From an uncultured Clostridia bacterium (GTDB taxonomy: Bacteria; Bacillota; Clostridia; Lachnospirales; CAG-274): DNA of 64,000 nucleotides. Below the pieces are notes generated by a model that worked only from the letters and a program-made list of their open reading frames with translations, was not told the DNA's origin and did not search any database. Of this stretch, positions 8,196-18,012 are shown piece by piece. Position 1 is the stretch's first letter, and every line of letters begins with the position of its first letter. The DNA is taken from NCBI GenBank assembly GCA_910579745.1, contig CAJTVH010000009.1, positions 16,470 through 80,469 on the forward strand, in the 5' to 3' direction. A program made the position numbers and the translations under genes.

Positions 8196-9059
8196 TTAAG
8201 CCTCTATAAGCGTTCCTATACCTTTTTTTGTGAATATCTCAAGTATAAGGCAGTGTTCTATTCTTCCGTCGAGGATATGGACATTATCGACGCCCGCGTC
8301 AACTCCCGCTATACAGCAATCAACCTTAGGAATCATTCCGCCTGATATTGTACCATCTTTTATCATATTTTTTACTTCTTTTACGCTCATTATGGATATT
8401 ACGCTTGACGGGTCGTTTATATCAGCCAGAACCCCTGCTACGTCTGTCACGAAAACAAGTTTTTGAGCGTGAAGCGCGCCTGCCACAGCCACGGCGGCAT
8501 AATCGGCGTTTATATTATAGCTTTTTCCGTCAGGCCCGACCCCTATGGGAGATATTACAGGCACGAAATCATTATCAATAAGAGTATTTATGAGAGAGGT
8601 ATCAACGTCGGTTATTTCTCCAACAAGCCCTAAATCCTCACCGTTTGACATAAGTTTTCTCACTTTTAAAAAATCAGCGTCTTTTCCGCAGATACCAGCG
8701 GCTTTTATACCCTGTGAGCAGAGCTCTGTAGTAAGGTCTTTATTTAATTTTCCCGCGAGAACCATTTGTACGACTTCCATTGTCTTCTCATCGGTCACTC
8801 TGAGTCCGTTTTTAAATTCTGATTTTATACCGAGTTTGTCAAGCATTTGATTTATGTCTTTTCCCCCTCCGTGCACAAGCACGGGTTTGAAACCGACGTA
8901 CTTCATTAACGCTATATCCTTTATTAGCGTCTTTTTTATATCCTCGTTTACAAGGGCGCTTCCTCCGTATTTTATCACAACGGTTATTCCGTTAAACTCT
9001 TTTATATATGGAAGAGCCTCGGTTAATATTTGCGCTTTTTCTATTATTTCTTTCATCAT
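8196..9059 (-). CDS. argB: Acetylglutamate kinase
   Basis: A 287-residue amino-acid kinase that phosphorylates N-acetylglutamate with ATP. KYGGSALVNEDIK at about 30-42 and VHGGGKDINQMLDKLG at about 62-77 form the nucleotide and substrate loops. FVTDVAGVLADIND and SGGMIPKVDCCIAGVDAGV complete the fold. The N-terminal helix EKAQILTEALPYIKEF is of the type found in arginine-sensitive hexameric enzymes, so feedback inhibition by arginine is plausible. Two adjacent ATG codons are possible starts. AGAGG fits the first. Confidence 0.96.
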   Translation of the reverse strand: MMKEIIEKAQILTEALPYIKEFNGITVVIKYGGSALVNEDIKKTLIKDIALMKYVGFKPVLVHGGGKDINQMLDKLGIKSEFKNGLRVTDEKTMEVVQMVLAGKLNKDLTTELCSQGIKAAGICGKDADFLKVRKLMSNGEDLGLVGEITDVDTSLINTLIDNDFVPVISPIGVGPDGKSYNINADYAAVAVAGALHAQKLVFVTDVAGVLADINDPSSVISIMSVKEVKNMIKDGTISGGMIPKVDCCIAGVDAGVDNVHILDGRIEHCLILEIFTKKGIGTLIEA

Positions 9060-9102
9060 TTTTATAACCTCTTTTGTATTAATTTAAAAAATCATTGTAG
9101 GT

Positions 9103-10326
9103 TTACGAGCGATAATCGCCGTTTATTTTAACGTAGTCGTAAGTGAGATCACAGCCCCATGCTGTAGCTGTTTCCGTTCCCTCTTTTAAATTTATGTCAA
9201 TATATATATCAGATTCTTTTAAAATATCCGCCGCTTTGTTCTCATCGAAGACTATAGGAGAGCCTTTATCCATAAGGAGAATTTCTCCCGCTTTGCTTCT
9301 AAAGACTATAGTCACAAGATTTGGGTCAAACTTGGCTCCTGAATAGCCCATAGCGCAGAGTACTCTGCCCCAGTTAGCGTCAGCCCCGAAAAGAGCCGCT
9401 TTAAAAAGGTTTGATGAAACAACGGAATTTACAAGCTTTCTCGCGTCATCTTTTGTTTTTATGCCTGAAGCTGTTACTTCCATTAATTTTGTGGCTCCCT
9501 CTCCGTCTTTTACACAATTTACCGCGAGGTTTTTGTTTATCTCAAAAAGGGCTTCTTTAAATGTGTCATAATCGGCGTTTTCCTCTGTAATAGGGTCGTT
9601 TTCAGCGAGGCCGCTGGCGAGAATCAAAACGGTGTCATTTGTGCTTGTGTCACCGTCGACGCATATCATGTTAAAAGTATCTTTAACGCATTCTGACAGG
9701 GCTTTATCAAGCATTTTTTTTGATATATCAGCGTCGGTTGTTATAAAACAGAGCATTGTAGCCATATTTGGGTTTATCATTCCCGATCCTTTCGCCATTC
9801 CTCCTATTGTTACTTTTTTTCCGGAAAGCTCGATTTCCACGCATATTGTTTTTATAAAAGTATCGGTCGTCATAATAGCCTCAGCCGCTGACTCACCGCT
9901 CTCAAAACTATTTGACAGGAGAGGATATGTCGTTTTTATACCGTTTAATAATTTTTCCATAGGAAGGTTTACCCCGATTACTCCTGTTGAGCAAACGAGA
10001 ACATTTTCTTTATCACAACCGGCAAGCTCAGCGAAAACTTCCGCTGTGGCCTCCGCATCCCTTAATCCAGTTATTCCCGTACACGCGTTGGCGTTTCCGC
10101 TATTTACGACTATTCCTTTTATTTTATTCTCTTTTGTTTTTACTCTTTCTATATCCCAGAGCACGGGCGCCGCTTTTACTATATTTTGAGTAAAACAGCC
10201 AGCCGCCGTACAGAGATTTTCACTTAGTATAAGTGTAAGGTCTTTTTTCTCTTTTTTTAAGCCGACAAAGTTTCCCACGGCTTTAAAACCTTTAGGGGTT
10301 GTCACGTTTCCTTTTATTATTTTCAT
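9103..10326 (-). CDS. argJ: Glutamate N-acetyltransferase (ornithine acetyltransferase)
   Basis: A 407-residue self-cleaving enzyme that moves the acetyl group from acetylornithine back to glutamate, allowing the cyclic arginine pathway. The autoprocessing site is visible as GMINPNMATMLCF with Thr190 expected to become the N-terminus of the beta chain. Upstream SGNANACTG and CSTGVIG match the oxyanion-hole region, and the end TYDYVKINGDYRS is typical. No argA is in the window, so whether this enzyme also uses acetyl-CoA cannot be told. It lies 21 bases after argC. Confidence 0.96.
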   Translation of the reverse strand: MKIIKGNVTTPKGFKAVGNFVGLKKEKKDLTLILSENLCTAAGCFTQNIVKAAPVLWDIERVKTKENKIKGIVVNSGNANACTGITGLRDAEATAEVFAELAGCDKENVLVCSTGVIGVNLPMEKLLNGIKTTYPLLSNSFESGESAAEAIMTTDTFIKTICVEIELSGKKVTIGGMAKGSGMINPNMATMLCFITTDADISKKMLDKALSECVKDTFNMICVDGDTSTNDTVLILASGLAENDPITEENADYDTFKEALFEINKNLAVNCVKDGEGATKLMEVTASGIKTKDDARKLVNSVVSSNLFKAALFGADANWGRVLCAMGYSGAKFDPNLVTIVFRSKAGEILLMDKGSPIVFDENKAADILKESDIYIDINLKEGTETATAWGCDLTYDYVKINGDYRS

Positions 10327-10347
10327 ATATTTTATCCTTTCTATATT

Positions 10348-11388
10348 TTAAATAGGAAATACGGGAGGCTGCTCGATTCCTGTTTTCTCATCGATGTCAA
10401 ACAATATATTCATATTCTGCACAGCCTGACCCGCCGCTCCTTTAAACAAGTTATCTATCGCCCCAGTTACTATTACCCTGTTTGTTCTGCTATCAACGGT
10501 AAAGCCTATATCGCAGAAATTTGAGCCTTTTACCCATTTTGTCTCGGGAAAAACTCCCTCTTTTGTAAGACGGACAAAATACTCGTTTTTATAATATTTC
10601 TCATATGCGGATTTTATGTCGCCGTAGCTGTAAGAACTATTTAAAGAGGCGTAGCATGTCGCTAATATTCCTCTGTTCATAGGTATTAAATGAGGGGTGA
10701 ATGACAAAACTATTTTCTCTCCCGCCGCTATTGATAGCTGTTCCTCTATTTCAGGAGTATGTCTGTGAGAGGCTATTTTATACGCTTTTACGGATTCGTT
10801 TACCTCGTCGAAATGAGTGCCTAAGCTTATTCCTCGTCCGGCTCCTGTTACACCCGATTTCGCGTCTATTATGATTGAGTTAATGTCTATTAATTTTTCT
10901 TTTACCAACGGGTAAAGAGAAAGAATGGAGCAAGTGGTGTAACACCCAGGATTGGCTATTATTCTTTTGTTTTTTATTTTATCCCTGTTTATCTCGCAAA
11001 GACCGTATACGGTTTCCGGAAGTATTTCTTTAGCCTCGTGAGACGTTTTATACCACTTTTCATATATATCAGAATCCCGCAGACGGAAGTCCGCCCCCAA
11101 ATCTATTATTTTTGTGTTATTAAGTATTTTTTCCGTTACTTTTTTACTCGCTACCCCATGAGGAAGAGCCAGAAAAATTACGTCGCATACTTTTGACATT
11201 TCCTCTATATTCTCTTCCTCACAGATTTTTTCCGTATGTCTGAAATTTTCGTATACGCTTCCGTAATTTTGTCCTTTGTAGCTTTGGGACGTTATTACGG
11301 CTATTTCTGTTTTAGGATGATTTGTGAGTATTCTCACAAGCTCGCTTCCGGCGTAACCAGTAGCGCCGATTATTCCCGCTTTTATCAT
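10348..11388 (-). CDS. argC: N-acetyl-gamma-glutamyl-phosphate reductase
   Basis: A 346-residue NADPH-dependent reductase acting after ArgB. The Rossmann motif GATGYAG lies at residues 8-14. The catalytic cysteine is in ANPGCYTT (Cys149). SGVTGAGRG and the HRHTPEIEEQL histidine region follow. A GTG further upstream could extend the frame by seven codons, but a GGGGGAAT ribosome binding site overlaps that extension and fits the ATG at 11388. First gene of the argCJBD operon, with its own promoter 43-71 bases upstream. Confidence 0.96.
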   Translation of the reverse strand: MIKAGIIGATGYAGSELVRILTNHPKTEIAVITSQSYKGQNYGSVYENFRHTEKICEEENIEEMSKVCDVIFLALPHGVASKKVTEKILNNTKIIDLGADFRLRDSDIYEKWYKTSHEAKEILPETVYGLCEINRDKIKNKRIIANPGCYTTCSILSLYPLVKEKLIDINSIIIDAKSGVTGAGRGISLGTHFDEVNESVKAYKIASHRHTPEIEEQLSIAAGEKIVLSFTPHLIPMNRGILATCYASLNSSYSYGDIKSAYEKYYKNEYFVRLTKEGVFPETKWVKGSNFCDIGFTVDSRTNRVIVTGAIDNLFKGAAGQAVQNMNILFDIDEKTGIEQPPVFPI

Positions 11389-11430
11389 AATTATTCCCCC
11401 GTTTCTCACATATAATTAATAATTTTAATA

Positions 11431-11459
11431 ATTATACATTTTTACACTGATTTATGCAA
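11431..11459 (-). promoter_or_regulatory. Promoter of argCJBD
   Basis: On the minus strand, TTGCAT (plus 11454-11459) and a perfect TATAAT (plus 11431-11436) are 17 bases apart, with TG just before the -10. It points towards argC. Confidence 0.65.
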
Positions 11460-11552
11460 GGATAATTTTGTATAAAATTTATGATGTATATTACTTGAAA
11501 ATTAGTAAAAATTAAATTTATAAAAATAAATTTTAAAATTTTATGCAAATAT

Positions 11553-11570
11553 AATGAATAAATATTCATT
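11553..11570. promoter_or_regulatory. ARG box (putative ArgR/AhrC operator)
   Basis: AATGAATAAATATTCATT is an imperfect 18-bp palindrome (8 of 9 half-site bases paired) matching the known arginine-repressor box pattern TNTGAATWWWWATTCANW. It lies between the divergent argC and argG promoters, where one repressor hexamer could control both. Inference from sequence only; no argR gene is in the window. Confidence 0.65.
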
Positions 11571-11625
11571 AATTCAAGGCTTTTGAAAAAAAATTATGAA
11601 ACAACTAAGACAATGAAATTTTATA

Positions 11626-11654
11626 TTGAATATTTTTTTTAAAAAGTGTATAAT
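11626..11654 (+). promoter_or_regulatory. Promoter of argGH
   Basis: TTGAAT at 11626-11631 and TATAAT at 11649-11654 with a 17-base spacer, 32 bases before the argG start codon. Confidence 0.7.
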
Positions 11655-11686
11655 TATTACAACTTTATTTTTAGGAGGATTTTACT

Positions 11687-12895
11687 ATGAAAATTGTTCT
11701 TGCTTACTCAGGCGGTTTGGATACTTCCGTTATTATACCTTGGCTTAAAGAAAATTATGACAACGCTGAGATTATAGCGGTGTGTGTTGATGTGGGACAA
11801 GGAAACGAAACGGACGGAATGGAGGAAAAGGCTCTTAAAATGGGCGCCAGCAAAATTTATATCGAGGATGTGAGAGAGGAGTTTATCACGGATTATGTTT
11901 ATCCTATGGTTAAAGCGCACGCCGTTTATGAGGATAAATATCTTTTGGGTACTTCTATCGCGAGGCCTCTTATCGCTAAAAGACTTGTTGAAATCGCTCT
12001 TAAAGAGGGCGCTGAGGCTATTTGCCACGGATGTACGGGAAAGGGCAACGACCAGATACGTTTTGAGCTTTCAATGAAAGCCCTCGCTCCTCAGATTAAA
12101 ATTATCGCTCCTTGGAGAACATGGGATATTTCATCAAGGGATGAGGAAATAGAGTTTCTTCAAAAGAGAGGTCTTCCTGTTCCGATGAAAAAAGAGGAAA
12201 GCTATAGCAGAGACAGAAACTTATGGCATATAAGTCACGAGGGACTTGACCTTGAGGAGCCGGAAAACGAGCCTAATTTTAAACATCTTCTTAAATTAGG
12301 CGTAAGTCCGGAGGAAGCGCCGGACGAGCCTACTTATATTGAGATTGAGTTTGAGAAAGGCGTACCTGTTTCTTTAGACGGCAAAAAGGTTTCTCCTATT
12401 GAGCTTATGGACAAGCTTAACGAGCTTGGCGGCAAAAATGGTATCGGCATAGCCGATTTAGTTGAGAACCGTGTTGTGGGCATGAAGAGCAGGGGAGTTT
12501 ATGAGACACCGGGAGGAACTATTTTATACGCCGCTCACAGAGATCTTGAATACCTTTGTCTCGATAAGCAGACTACTTCTTTTAAAGAGGTTATCAGAAA
12601 TAAATATACAGAGATTATTTACTCAGGGGAATGGTTTACCCCTTTAAGGGAGGCTTTATCAGCTTTTGTTGACTCAACTCAGGAAACGGTCACAGGAAAA
12701 GTTAAGCTTAAATTATACAAAGGAAACGTTATCTCAGCGGGTGTAAGCTCTCCTTACTCTTTATACAGTCCAGAACTGGCAAGCTTTACGACAGGTGAGC
12801 TTTACAGCCACAAGGACGCTGACGGATTTATTAATCTCTTTGGTCTTCCTCTTAAAGTTCGGGCTATGATGAGACAGCAGAGAGGTGACAAATAA
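11687..12895 (+). CDS. argG: Argininosuccinate synthase
   Basis: A 402-residue enzyme that joins citrulline and aspartate using ATP. The PP-loop AYSGGLDTS lies at residues 5-13. [15 protein letters not shown] and [14 protein letters not shown] are the substrate-binding signatures. The start has AGGAGG at good spacing. It is translationally coupled to argH: the TAA stop shares its last A with the argH ATG. Length and end are normal. Confidence 0.97.
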   Translation: MKIVLAYSGGLDTSVIIPWLKENYDNAEIIAVCVDVGQGNETDGMEEKALKMGASKIYIEDVREEFITDYVYPMVKAHAVYEDKYLLGTSIARPLIAKRLVEIALKEGAEAICHGCTGKGNDQIRFELSMKALAPQIKIIAPWRTWDISSRDEEIEFLQKRGLPVPMKKEESYSRDRNLWHISHEGLDLEEPENEPNFKHLLKLGVSPEEAPDEPTYIEIEFEKGVPVSLDGKKVSPIELMDKLNELGGKNGIGIADLVENRVVGMKSRGVYETPGGTILYAAHRDLEYLCLDKQTTSFKEVIRNKYTEIIYSGEWFTPLREALSAFVDSTQETVTGKVKLKLYKGNVISAGVSSPYSLYSPELASFTTGELYSHKDADGFINLFGLPLKVRAMMRQQRGDK

Positions 12896-14271
12896 TGAAA
12901 CTTTGGGGCGGAAGATTTACAAAGTCTACCGACAGTTTTACCGACCATTTTCATTCCTCTATTTCTTTTGATAAAAGAATGTATAAACAGGACATAGCCG
13001 GAAGTATCGCTCACGCAGATATGCTTGGAGAGCAGGGAATTATATCAAAAGAAGACGCGGAGCTTATTAAAAAAACTTTAACTGAGATTCTCGACGACAT
13101 ATCAAAGGGAAACGTCACTTTTGACGAGAAAGCCGAGGATATTCATATGAATATCGAGACAATCCTTATTGAGAGAATCGGAGACGTGGGAAAACGTCTG
13201 CACACGGGCAGAAGCAGAAACGACCAAGTGGCCCTTGACCTTCGTATGTATTTAAAAGAAGAGATTAGTGAAATAAAAGAGCTTATTAAAAAACTTTTAA
13301 GCGTTTTAAACAAAACGGCCAAAGAAAATATTGACACTATCATGCCGGGGTATACTCATCTTCAAAACGCCCAGCCTGTTACTTTCGCTCATCATTTGCT
13401 CGCTTATACTGAAATGTTTAAAAGAGATTACGACAGATTATCGGACTGCCATAAAAGAACGAACGTTATGCCTTTGGGGGCGGGCGCTCTCGCCTCTACG
13501 ACATACCCATTAAACAGGGAGCTTGTATGCGAGTCTTTGGGATTTGATAGCATCACTTTAAACAGTATGGACAGTGTAAGCGACAGGGATTTCAGCGCTG
13601 AGCTATTATACTGTATGTCCATGGTTATGATGCATTTAAGCCGTTTCTGCGAGGAAATTATTTTATGGTCGAATCAGCAGTTTAAATTTATTGAGTTATC
13701 GGACGCTTACAGTACCGGAAGCTCTATTATGCCCCAGAAAAAAAATCCTGATATGGCTGAACTTATAAGAGGAAAAACGGGACGGGTATACGGTGACCTT
13801 ATGGGCTTTTTAACTGTTATGAAAGGTCTTCCTCTGGCTTATAACAAAGATATGCAGGAAGACAAGGAAAGCGTTTTTGACGCTGTGGATACGGTTAAAA
13901 TGTGTATGCCAGTGTTTACGGCTATGATTGAGACTATGAAAATCAATAAGGAAAATATGAGAATGGCGGCGAAGGGCGGATTTATGAACGCTACGGACGC
14001 CGCCGACTGGCTAGTTAAACATGGGGTTCCTTTCCGTGACGCTCACGCGGTTATAGGGCAAATGGTCTTATATTGTATTGAGAACTCAAAGGCTTTAGAG
14101 GATTTATCCATTGAGGAGATGAAAAAATTCAGCGGGGTTTTTGATGAGAGTGTTTTTGAGGCTATTTCACTTGAAAAATGTGTTGAGGCCAGAAGGGTTG
14201 ACGGAGGACCCTCAAAGTGGTATATTGAGAAGCTAATCGCTTTTAATGAGGAATTTATATCAGGACTTTAA
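12895..14271 (+). CDS. argH: Argininosuccinate lyase
   Basis: A 458-residue fumarase-superfamily enzyme, releasing arginine and fumarate, the last step of the pathway. It begins [23 protein letters not shown] and [17 protein letters not shown] (catalytic histidine) are followed by the superfamily signature [12 protein letters not shown] at about 280. It is complete and lies in an operon with argG. Confidence 0.97.
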   Translation: MKLWGGRFTKSTDSFTDHFHSSISFDKRMYKQDIAGSIAHADMLGEQGIISKEDAELIKKTLTEILDDISKGNVTFDEKAEDIHMNIETILIERIGDVGKRLHTGRSRNDQVALDLRMYLKEEISEIKELIKKLLSVLNKTAKENIDTIMPGYTHLQNAQPVTFAHHLLAYTEMFKRDYDRLSDCHKRTNVMPLGAGALASTTYPLNRELVCESLGFDSITLNSMDSVSDRDFSAELLYCMSMVMMHLSRFCEEIILWSNQQFKFIELSDAYSTGSSIMPQKKNPDMAELIRGKTGRVYGDLMGFLTVMKGLPLAYNKDMQEDKESVFDAVDTVKMCMPVFTAMIETMKINKENMRMAAKGGFMNATDAADWLVKHGVPFRDAHAVIGQMVLYCIENSKALEDLSIEEMKKFSGVFDESVFEAISLEKCVEARRVDGGPSKWYIEKLIAFNEEFISGL

Positions 14272-14284
14272 CCAAGAGGGTAAG

Positions 14285-14432
14285 TATAGTCAAATAACTT
14301 TAAAATGAGCAAAGGAAGGCGAGCTAGAAATTATTTTCACAAGGCGGGGTAAGAAGAATGCGGCCGTGGTCTTATGCCTACTGACGCTAACGCTGTAGAA
14401 AAGGATTTTTTGCCGCCGAAATTGTTTATATA
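14285..14432. repeat. Family C element, right end unclear
   Basis: Starts TATAGTCAAATAACTTTAAAATGAGC and contains the family's internal region with CACAAGGCGGGG, GCCTACTGACGCTAACGC and GCCGCCGAAATTGTTTATA. Relatives lie at 21.3, 28.0, 28.3, 31.7 and 39.2 kb. The right terminal repeat is not clean here. Confidence 0.5.
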
Positions 14433-14515
14433 TTATGCTTTTTCGGGCGCTCTTAAATTTTTATTTATAAATTAATTGATGTTTAGCGTTAAATGAAAGG
14501 GTGGTTTTGTTTTTT

Positions 14516-15142
14516 ATGAAGGTTTGGAACGTAAACGATGAGAAATTTTTAAAATATGGGAAGGTAATTAAAGGATATGACTTAAACGGGATTGTTTCGG
14601 CTCTTGAAAAACTTCCCGCCACAGACGACGTTGTATATGAACCGTCGGAAGAGAGCCTTGAGAAATTCAGCGGTATGTTTGCCGAAAGGTTTTTTGGCCA
14701 GATGGAAGTTCAGGTTGGATTTTGCAATGGAAAAAATTATCTCCTTAACGCTGTTGAGTATCACAGAAGTTCGGAAATTAATATCGCCGCCAAAGACGCT
14801 ATATTGCTTTTGGGCTCTTTACAGGATGTAAAAGAGGAGGACGAGGGGAACTTTGCTTATGACACTTCTCTCATTGAGGCTTTTTTTGTTCCGGCTAATA
14901 CCGCTGTCGAGCTTTACGCCACTACATTACATTACGCGCCGTGTTCCGTAGGAGATAGTTATTTTAAAATGGCTGTAGTTTTGCCAAGGGGCACAAATTA
15001 TCCTCTTGACAAAACTTTTGATATGGGTGAGGAAAAACTTTTGACCGCGAGAAATAAGTTTCTTATAGCCCATAAAGACGCTTATATTAAAGACGCTTTT
15101 AACGGACTTATCGGTGATAATATCGATGTGAGAAACGATTGA
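14516..15142 (+). CDS. DUF4867 family protein
   Basis: A 208-residue soluble protein. The motif set ALEKLPATDDVVYEPS, FGQMEVQVGFCNGKNYLLNAVEYHRSSEINIA and ELYATTLHYAPCS, with PRGTNYPLD and a KDAYIKDAFNGLIGDNID end, is that of DUF4867. This is a cupin-like family often encoded near sugar-metabolism genes in Clostridia. Function is unproven. A GTG at 14501 is in frame, but GGGTGG better serves the ATG at 14516. It is a single gene, followed 141 bases later by a long palindrome that may end its transcript. Confidence 0.8.
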   Translation: MKVWNVNDEKFLKYGKVIKGYDLNGIVSALEKLPATDDVVYEPSEESLEKFSGMFAERFFGQMEVQVGFCNGKNYLLNAVEYHRSSEINIAAKDAILLLGSLQDVKEEDEGNFAYDTSLIEAFFVPANTAVELYATTLHYAPCSVGDSYFKMAVVLPRGTNYPLDKTFDMGEEKLLTARNKFLIAHKDAYIKDAFNGLIGDNIDVRND

Positions 15143-15283
15143 GAAATTAGTGAACCTGTCCGATAGCGTTCTGATAACGTTTTTTTGAAATTTTATTTCA
15201 GAGAGTGCCTCAGTGTGTAAAAATCCATATATCTACGGTAAAGATGGCTGGCGCGGTTAGGGCTTATTTAGAGTTTTTTTTAA

Positions 15284-15331
15284 TTTTATAATAGACCTGT
15301 TCAATAATTATTGAACAGGTCTATTATAAAA
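15284..15331. repeat. 48-bp perfect palindrome, possible terminator
   Basis: Every base of the 24-base left half pairs with the right half (centre AATAATTATT, core AGACCTGTTCAA / TTGAACAGGTCT). It lies between the DUF4867 and PepSY genes. The right arm is followed by a short A/T run but not a long T tract, so it could be a weak bidirectional terminator or a collapsed insertion element. Confidence 0.7.
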
Positions 15332-15378
15332 ATATACTCTGTTTTGACAGTTTTATGAATTTTAAGGGGGGCGGTTAA

Positions 15379-16038
15379 ATGAAAAAAAAGATTATTATAA
15401 GTGTTTTAGCTGTTTTTGCGGTAACTGTGGTTATAGTTATTTTTTTCTTATTAAACAGAGACGTTATAGGAACGGAACGGGCGCAGGCCATTGTTCTTGA
15501 GCATTCGGGAATATCGGCGGGCGACGCCGAATTTACAAAAGTAGAGCTTGACGGGTCAGAATATGATATTGAGTTTATAGCTCCTGACGGAAAGTATGAG
15601 TATGAGATATCTTCTTATACAGGAGATATTTTAGAGTATAAACGAGATATAAACAGAGGCGGCGCGGATTTTGGCGCCGAGGCTTCACCGACGGAACCGC
15701 CGATAAAAAATAATATGACGGAAGCCTTAACGGAGGGAAACTCTCAGGAGGTTTCTGGAGGAAATAATATTTCTGATTTGCCTGAGCGTATAACGGCTCA
15801 ACCGGAAAAATTATCGGAACAAGAAATATTTGATATAGCTTATAATCACGCGGGGGTAAAATATGAGAACGTATTATATTCAGAGATAAAGTTTAAGGAA
15901 GGCGTATACGATTTGGAGTTTGACACCGCTGATTACGAGTATGACTATAAAATTTCGCCAAGCGGGCAGGTAATAGAGTTTGAGAAAGAGATACAGGACG
16001 GCTATAGATTAAAAAAACACCATATAGACCATTATTAA
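15379..16038 (+). CDS. Membrane-anchored protein with two PepSY domains
   Basis: A 219-residue protein with an N-terminal membrane segment (residues 5-25) and two extracytoplasmic PepSY domains. The first is around 30-95 (TERAQAIVLEHSGIS...EYEISSYTGDILEYKRD). The second is around 145-205 (SEQEIFDIAYNHAGV...YDYKISPSGQVIEFEKE). They are joined by a Ser/Thr/Pro/Gly-rich linker. PepSY domains are associated with inhibition of secreted peptidases; here the partner is unknown. The GGGGGGCGG before the ATG is a usable ribosome binding site. No operon partner. Confidence 0.85.
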   Translation: MKKKIIISVLAVFAVTVVIVIFFLLNRDVIGTERAQAIVLEHSGISAGDAEFTKVELDGSEYDIEFIAPDGKYEYEISSYTGDILEYKRDINRGGADFGAEASPTEPPIKNNMTEALTEGNSQEVSGGNNISDLPERITAQPEKLSEQEIFDIAYNHAGVKYENVLYSEIKFKEGVYDLEFDTADYEYDYKISPSGQVIEFEKEIQDGYRLKKHHIDHY

Positions 16039-16161
16039 AAATTTTTGTTATAAGTGGTTAAAAAACGAGATAAAAATTTTTGAGAAAGCTAAACATCAAT
16101 TTTAAAATCGGAGCATTTATTCAGCGGGTTAAAAACGAGTGTGTAATTTCTAAATATTGTA

Positions 16162-16191
16162 TTGACTAAATATAAGATTTTATATTATAAT
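16162..16191 (+). promoter_or_regulatory. Candidate promoter upstream of family D repeats
   Basis: TTGACT at 16162-16167 and TATAAT at 16186-16191, spacer 18. It could drive serC from about 590 bases upstream, reading through two family D repeats, or an unannotated RNA. No closer promoter to serC was recognised. Confidence 0.4.
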
Positions 16192-16326
16192 AATAAAATG
16201 GTTTTATTAATTTCTGACTGTTTGTTTTGTCAGGGTTAATATTATTTCGTAAATTTATTTTGTATAACATACGATTTTTATTGAGAATTGTAAAAGTATG
16301 TTAAATTTTTAATTTTCCTGTTATTT

Positions 16327-16563
16327 ATACTAATCTTTTTTTAAATATTGGATAAAAAGATATAAAAACAAAAAGACTTTACGGGAGTGCCGTATTTGTG
16401 TCTGCGCTTTCGCTCCGTTATTTTAGCGAAAGGTGTTTGTGAGACAGACAGCGAAAGCGCAGAGAGAATAAAGGGGCGATTTGGAAAATTTAAAGTAAAA
16501 TAATTTTTTATTTCCATAGCTGTCAAAATACGTTATATTCACTTTTTTAAATGAGATTAGTAT
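16327..16563. repeat. Family D element, first tandem copy
   Basis: Outer ends ATACTAATCTTTTTTTAAATA and TTTTTTAAATGAGATTAGTATA are inverted repeats. The interior has AAAAAGATATAAAAACAAAAAGACTTTACGG and a GCGCTTTCGCT / AGCGAAAGCGC hairpin. No gene is seen in it. It shares its right end with the next copy, and together they fill most of 16039-16780. Confidence 0.65.
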
Positions 16564-16750
16564 AAAAAGATATAAAAGCAAAAAAATATTTTACGGCGTG
16601 TTTACGCCAAAATTTTAGAGAGAGGCGTTTTTAAACTCTGAAAGCGCAGAGAGAATTGTTTACAATTCGGAAAATTTTTAATAAAACAATTTTTTTGTTT
16701 TTTATACCGCTTAATATATTATATCCGTTTTTTTAAATGAGACTAGTATT
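16554..16750. repeat. Family D element, second tandem copy
   Basis: Starts in the shared AGATTAGTATAAAAAGATATAAAAGC and ends TTTTTTTAAATGAGACTAGTATT. The interior carries ATTTTACGGCG, GAAAGCGCAGAGAGAATTG and GGAAAATTT as in copy one, with a shorter middle. A partial relative lies at 23.21 kb. Confidence 0.65.
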
Positions 16751-16780
16751 AATTTTTATTTATAGGGAGGCTTTACATTT

Positions 16781-17860
16781 ATGGAAAGAGTTTATAATTT
16801 TTCAGCGGGCCCGTCTATGCTTCCGCTGCCTGTTTTGGAGAAAATTCAGAAGGAATTGGTTTGCTATGGCAATTCCGGTATGTCCGTTATGGAAATGAGT
16901 CACCGCTCAAAAGTATTTGAGGAAATTATTCAGGGCGCTGAAAAACTTTTAAGAGAGCTTATGGATATTCCTGATAATTATAAGGTTATGTTTTTACAGG
17001 GCGGAGGCTCAACTCAGTTCGCCATGATTCCTATGAATCTTTTTAAAAACAAAAAGGCTGATTTCGTGAAAACCGGTCAATGGGCTAAAAAAGCTATTGA
17101 GGAGGCTTCTAAATTTGGTACAGCGAACGTTATCGCTTCCTCAGAGGATAAAACCTATTCTTACATTCCCGTTCTTCACAAAGAGGATTTTTCTAAAGAC
17201 GCTGATTATTTCTACATAACTTACAACAATACTATTTACGGGACAAGATACACTGAACTTCCTGACACCGGTGACGTGCCTTTGGTAGCCGATATTTCAA
17301 GCAATATTATGTCGGAGGTTATAGACGTTAATAAATTTGGTCTGTTATTCGCGGGAGCTCAGAAAAACGTAGGGCCAGCAGGGGTTACTATCGTTATTAT
17401 GAGAGAGGATTTAATAAGCGAGCCGATTTCCGGAACTCCTACTATGCTTAATTATTCTATTCACTCAAACGCCGGCTCTCTTTACAACACTCCTCCGTGC
17501 TTCGCTATTTACGCCGCTAAACTTGTGTTTGAGTGGATTAAGGATATGGGCGGAGTCAAAGGTGTTCAGGCGATAAACGAGGAGAAGGCAGGTATACTTT
17601 ACGATTATCTTGACGCCTCAAATATGTTTAAGGGTACAGTTGTGTATAAAGACCGTTCTTTAATGAATATTCCTTTTGTTACAAAAAGCGACGAGCTTAA
17701 CGCTAAATTTATCAAAGAGGCTACTGACAGCGGATTTGTCAATCTTAAAGGACACCGTACCGTGGGCGGCATGAGAGCGAGCATTTATAACGCTATGCCT
17801 GTGGAGGGCGTTTCAAAGCTTGTTGAGTTTATGAAAAAATTTGAGGTGGATAATAAATAA
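16781..17860 (+). CDS. serC: Phosphoserine aminotransferase
   Basis: A 359-residue class V PLP enzyme that converts 3-phosphohydroxypyruvate and glutamate to phosphoserine. It begins RVYNFSAGPSMLP. GGGSTQFAMIPMNL is the PLP phosphate region. The Schiff-base lysine is in FAGAQKNVGPAG (Lys195), and GHRTVGGMRASIYNAMP closes the active site. Ribosome binding site GGGAGG is present. It precedes serA by 152 bases; together they supply the first two serine-synthesis steps. No serB is in the window. Confidence 0.97.
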   Translation: MERVYNFSAGPSMLPLPVLEKIQKELVCYGNSGMSVMEMSHRSKVFEEIIQGAEKLLRELMDIPDNYKVMFLQGGGSTQFAMIPMNLFKNKKADFVKTGQWAKKAIEEASKFGTANVIASSEDKTYSYIPVLHKEDFSKDADYFYITYNNTIYGTRYTELPDTGDVPLVADISSNIMSEVIDVNKFGLLFAGAQKNVGPAGVTIVIMREDLISEPISGTPTMLNYSIHSNAGSLYNTPPCFAIYAAKLVFEWIKDMGGVKGVQAINEEKAGILYDYLDASNMFKGTVVYKDRSLMNIPFVTKSDELNAKFIKEATDSGFVNLKGHRTVGGMRASIYNAMPVEGVSKLVEFMKKFEVDNK

Positions 17861-18012
17861 GTTTAAACTTAAAATCAGCCAGAGGCCTATTTACAGCGGG
17901 TTAGATATAAATTAAAATTTTTTATGGATGAAACCGCCGAGATTGAGTCTTAAAAATTTTTGAGCGGGTTTATTATAGTAGGGTTTTATGAGAATACAAG
18001 GAGATATTGAAG

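Noticed and set aside
16341-16526. 61-codon minus-strand frame
   Set aside because: Falls inside the family D repeat with no start signals.
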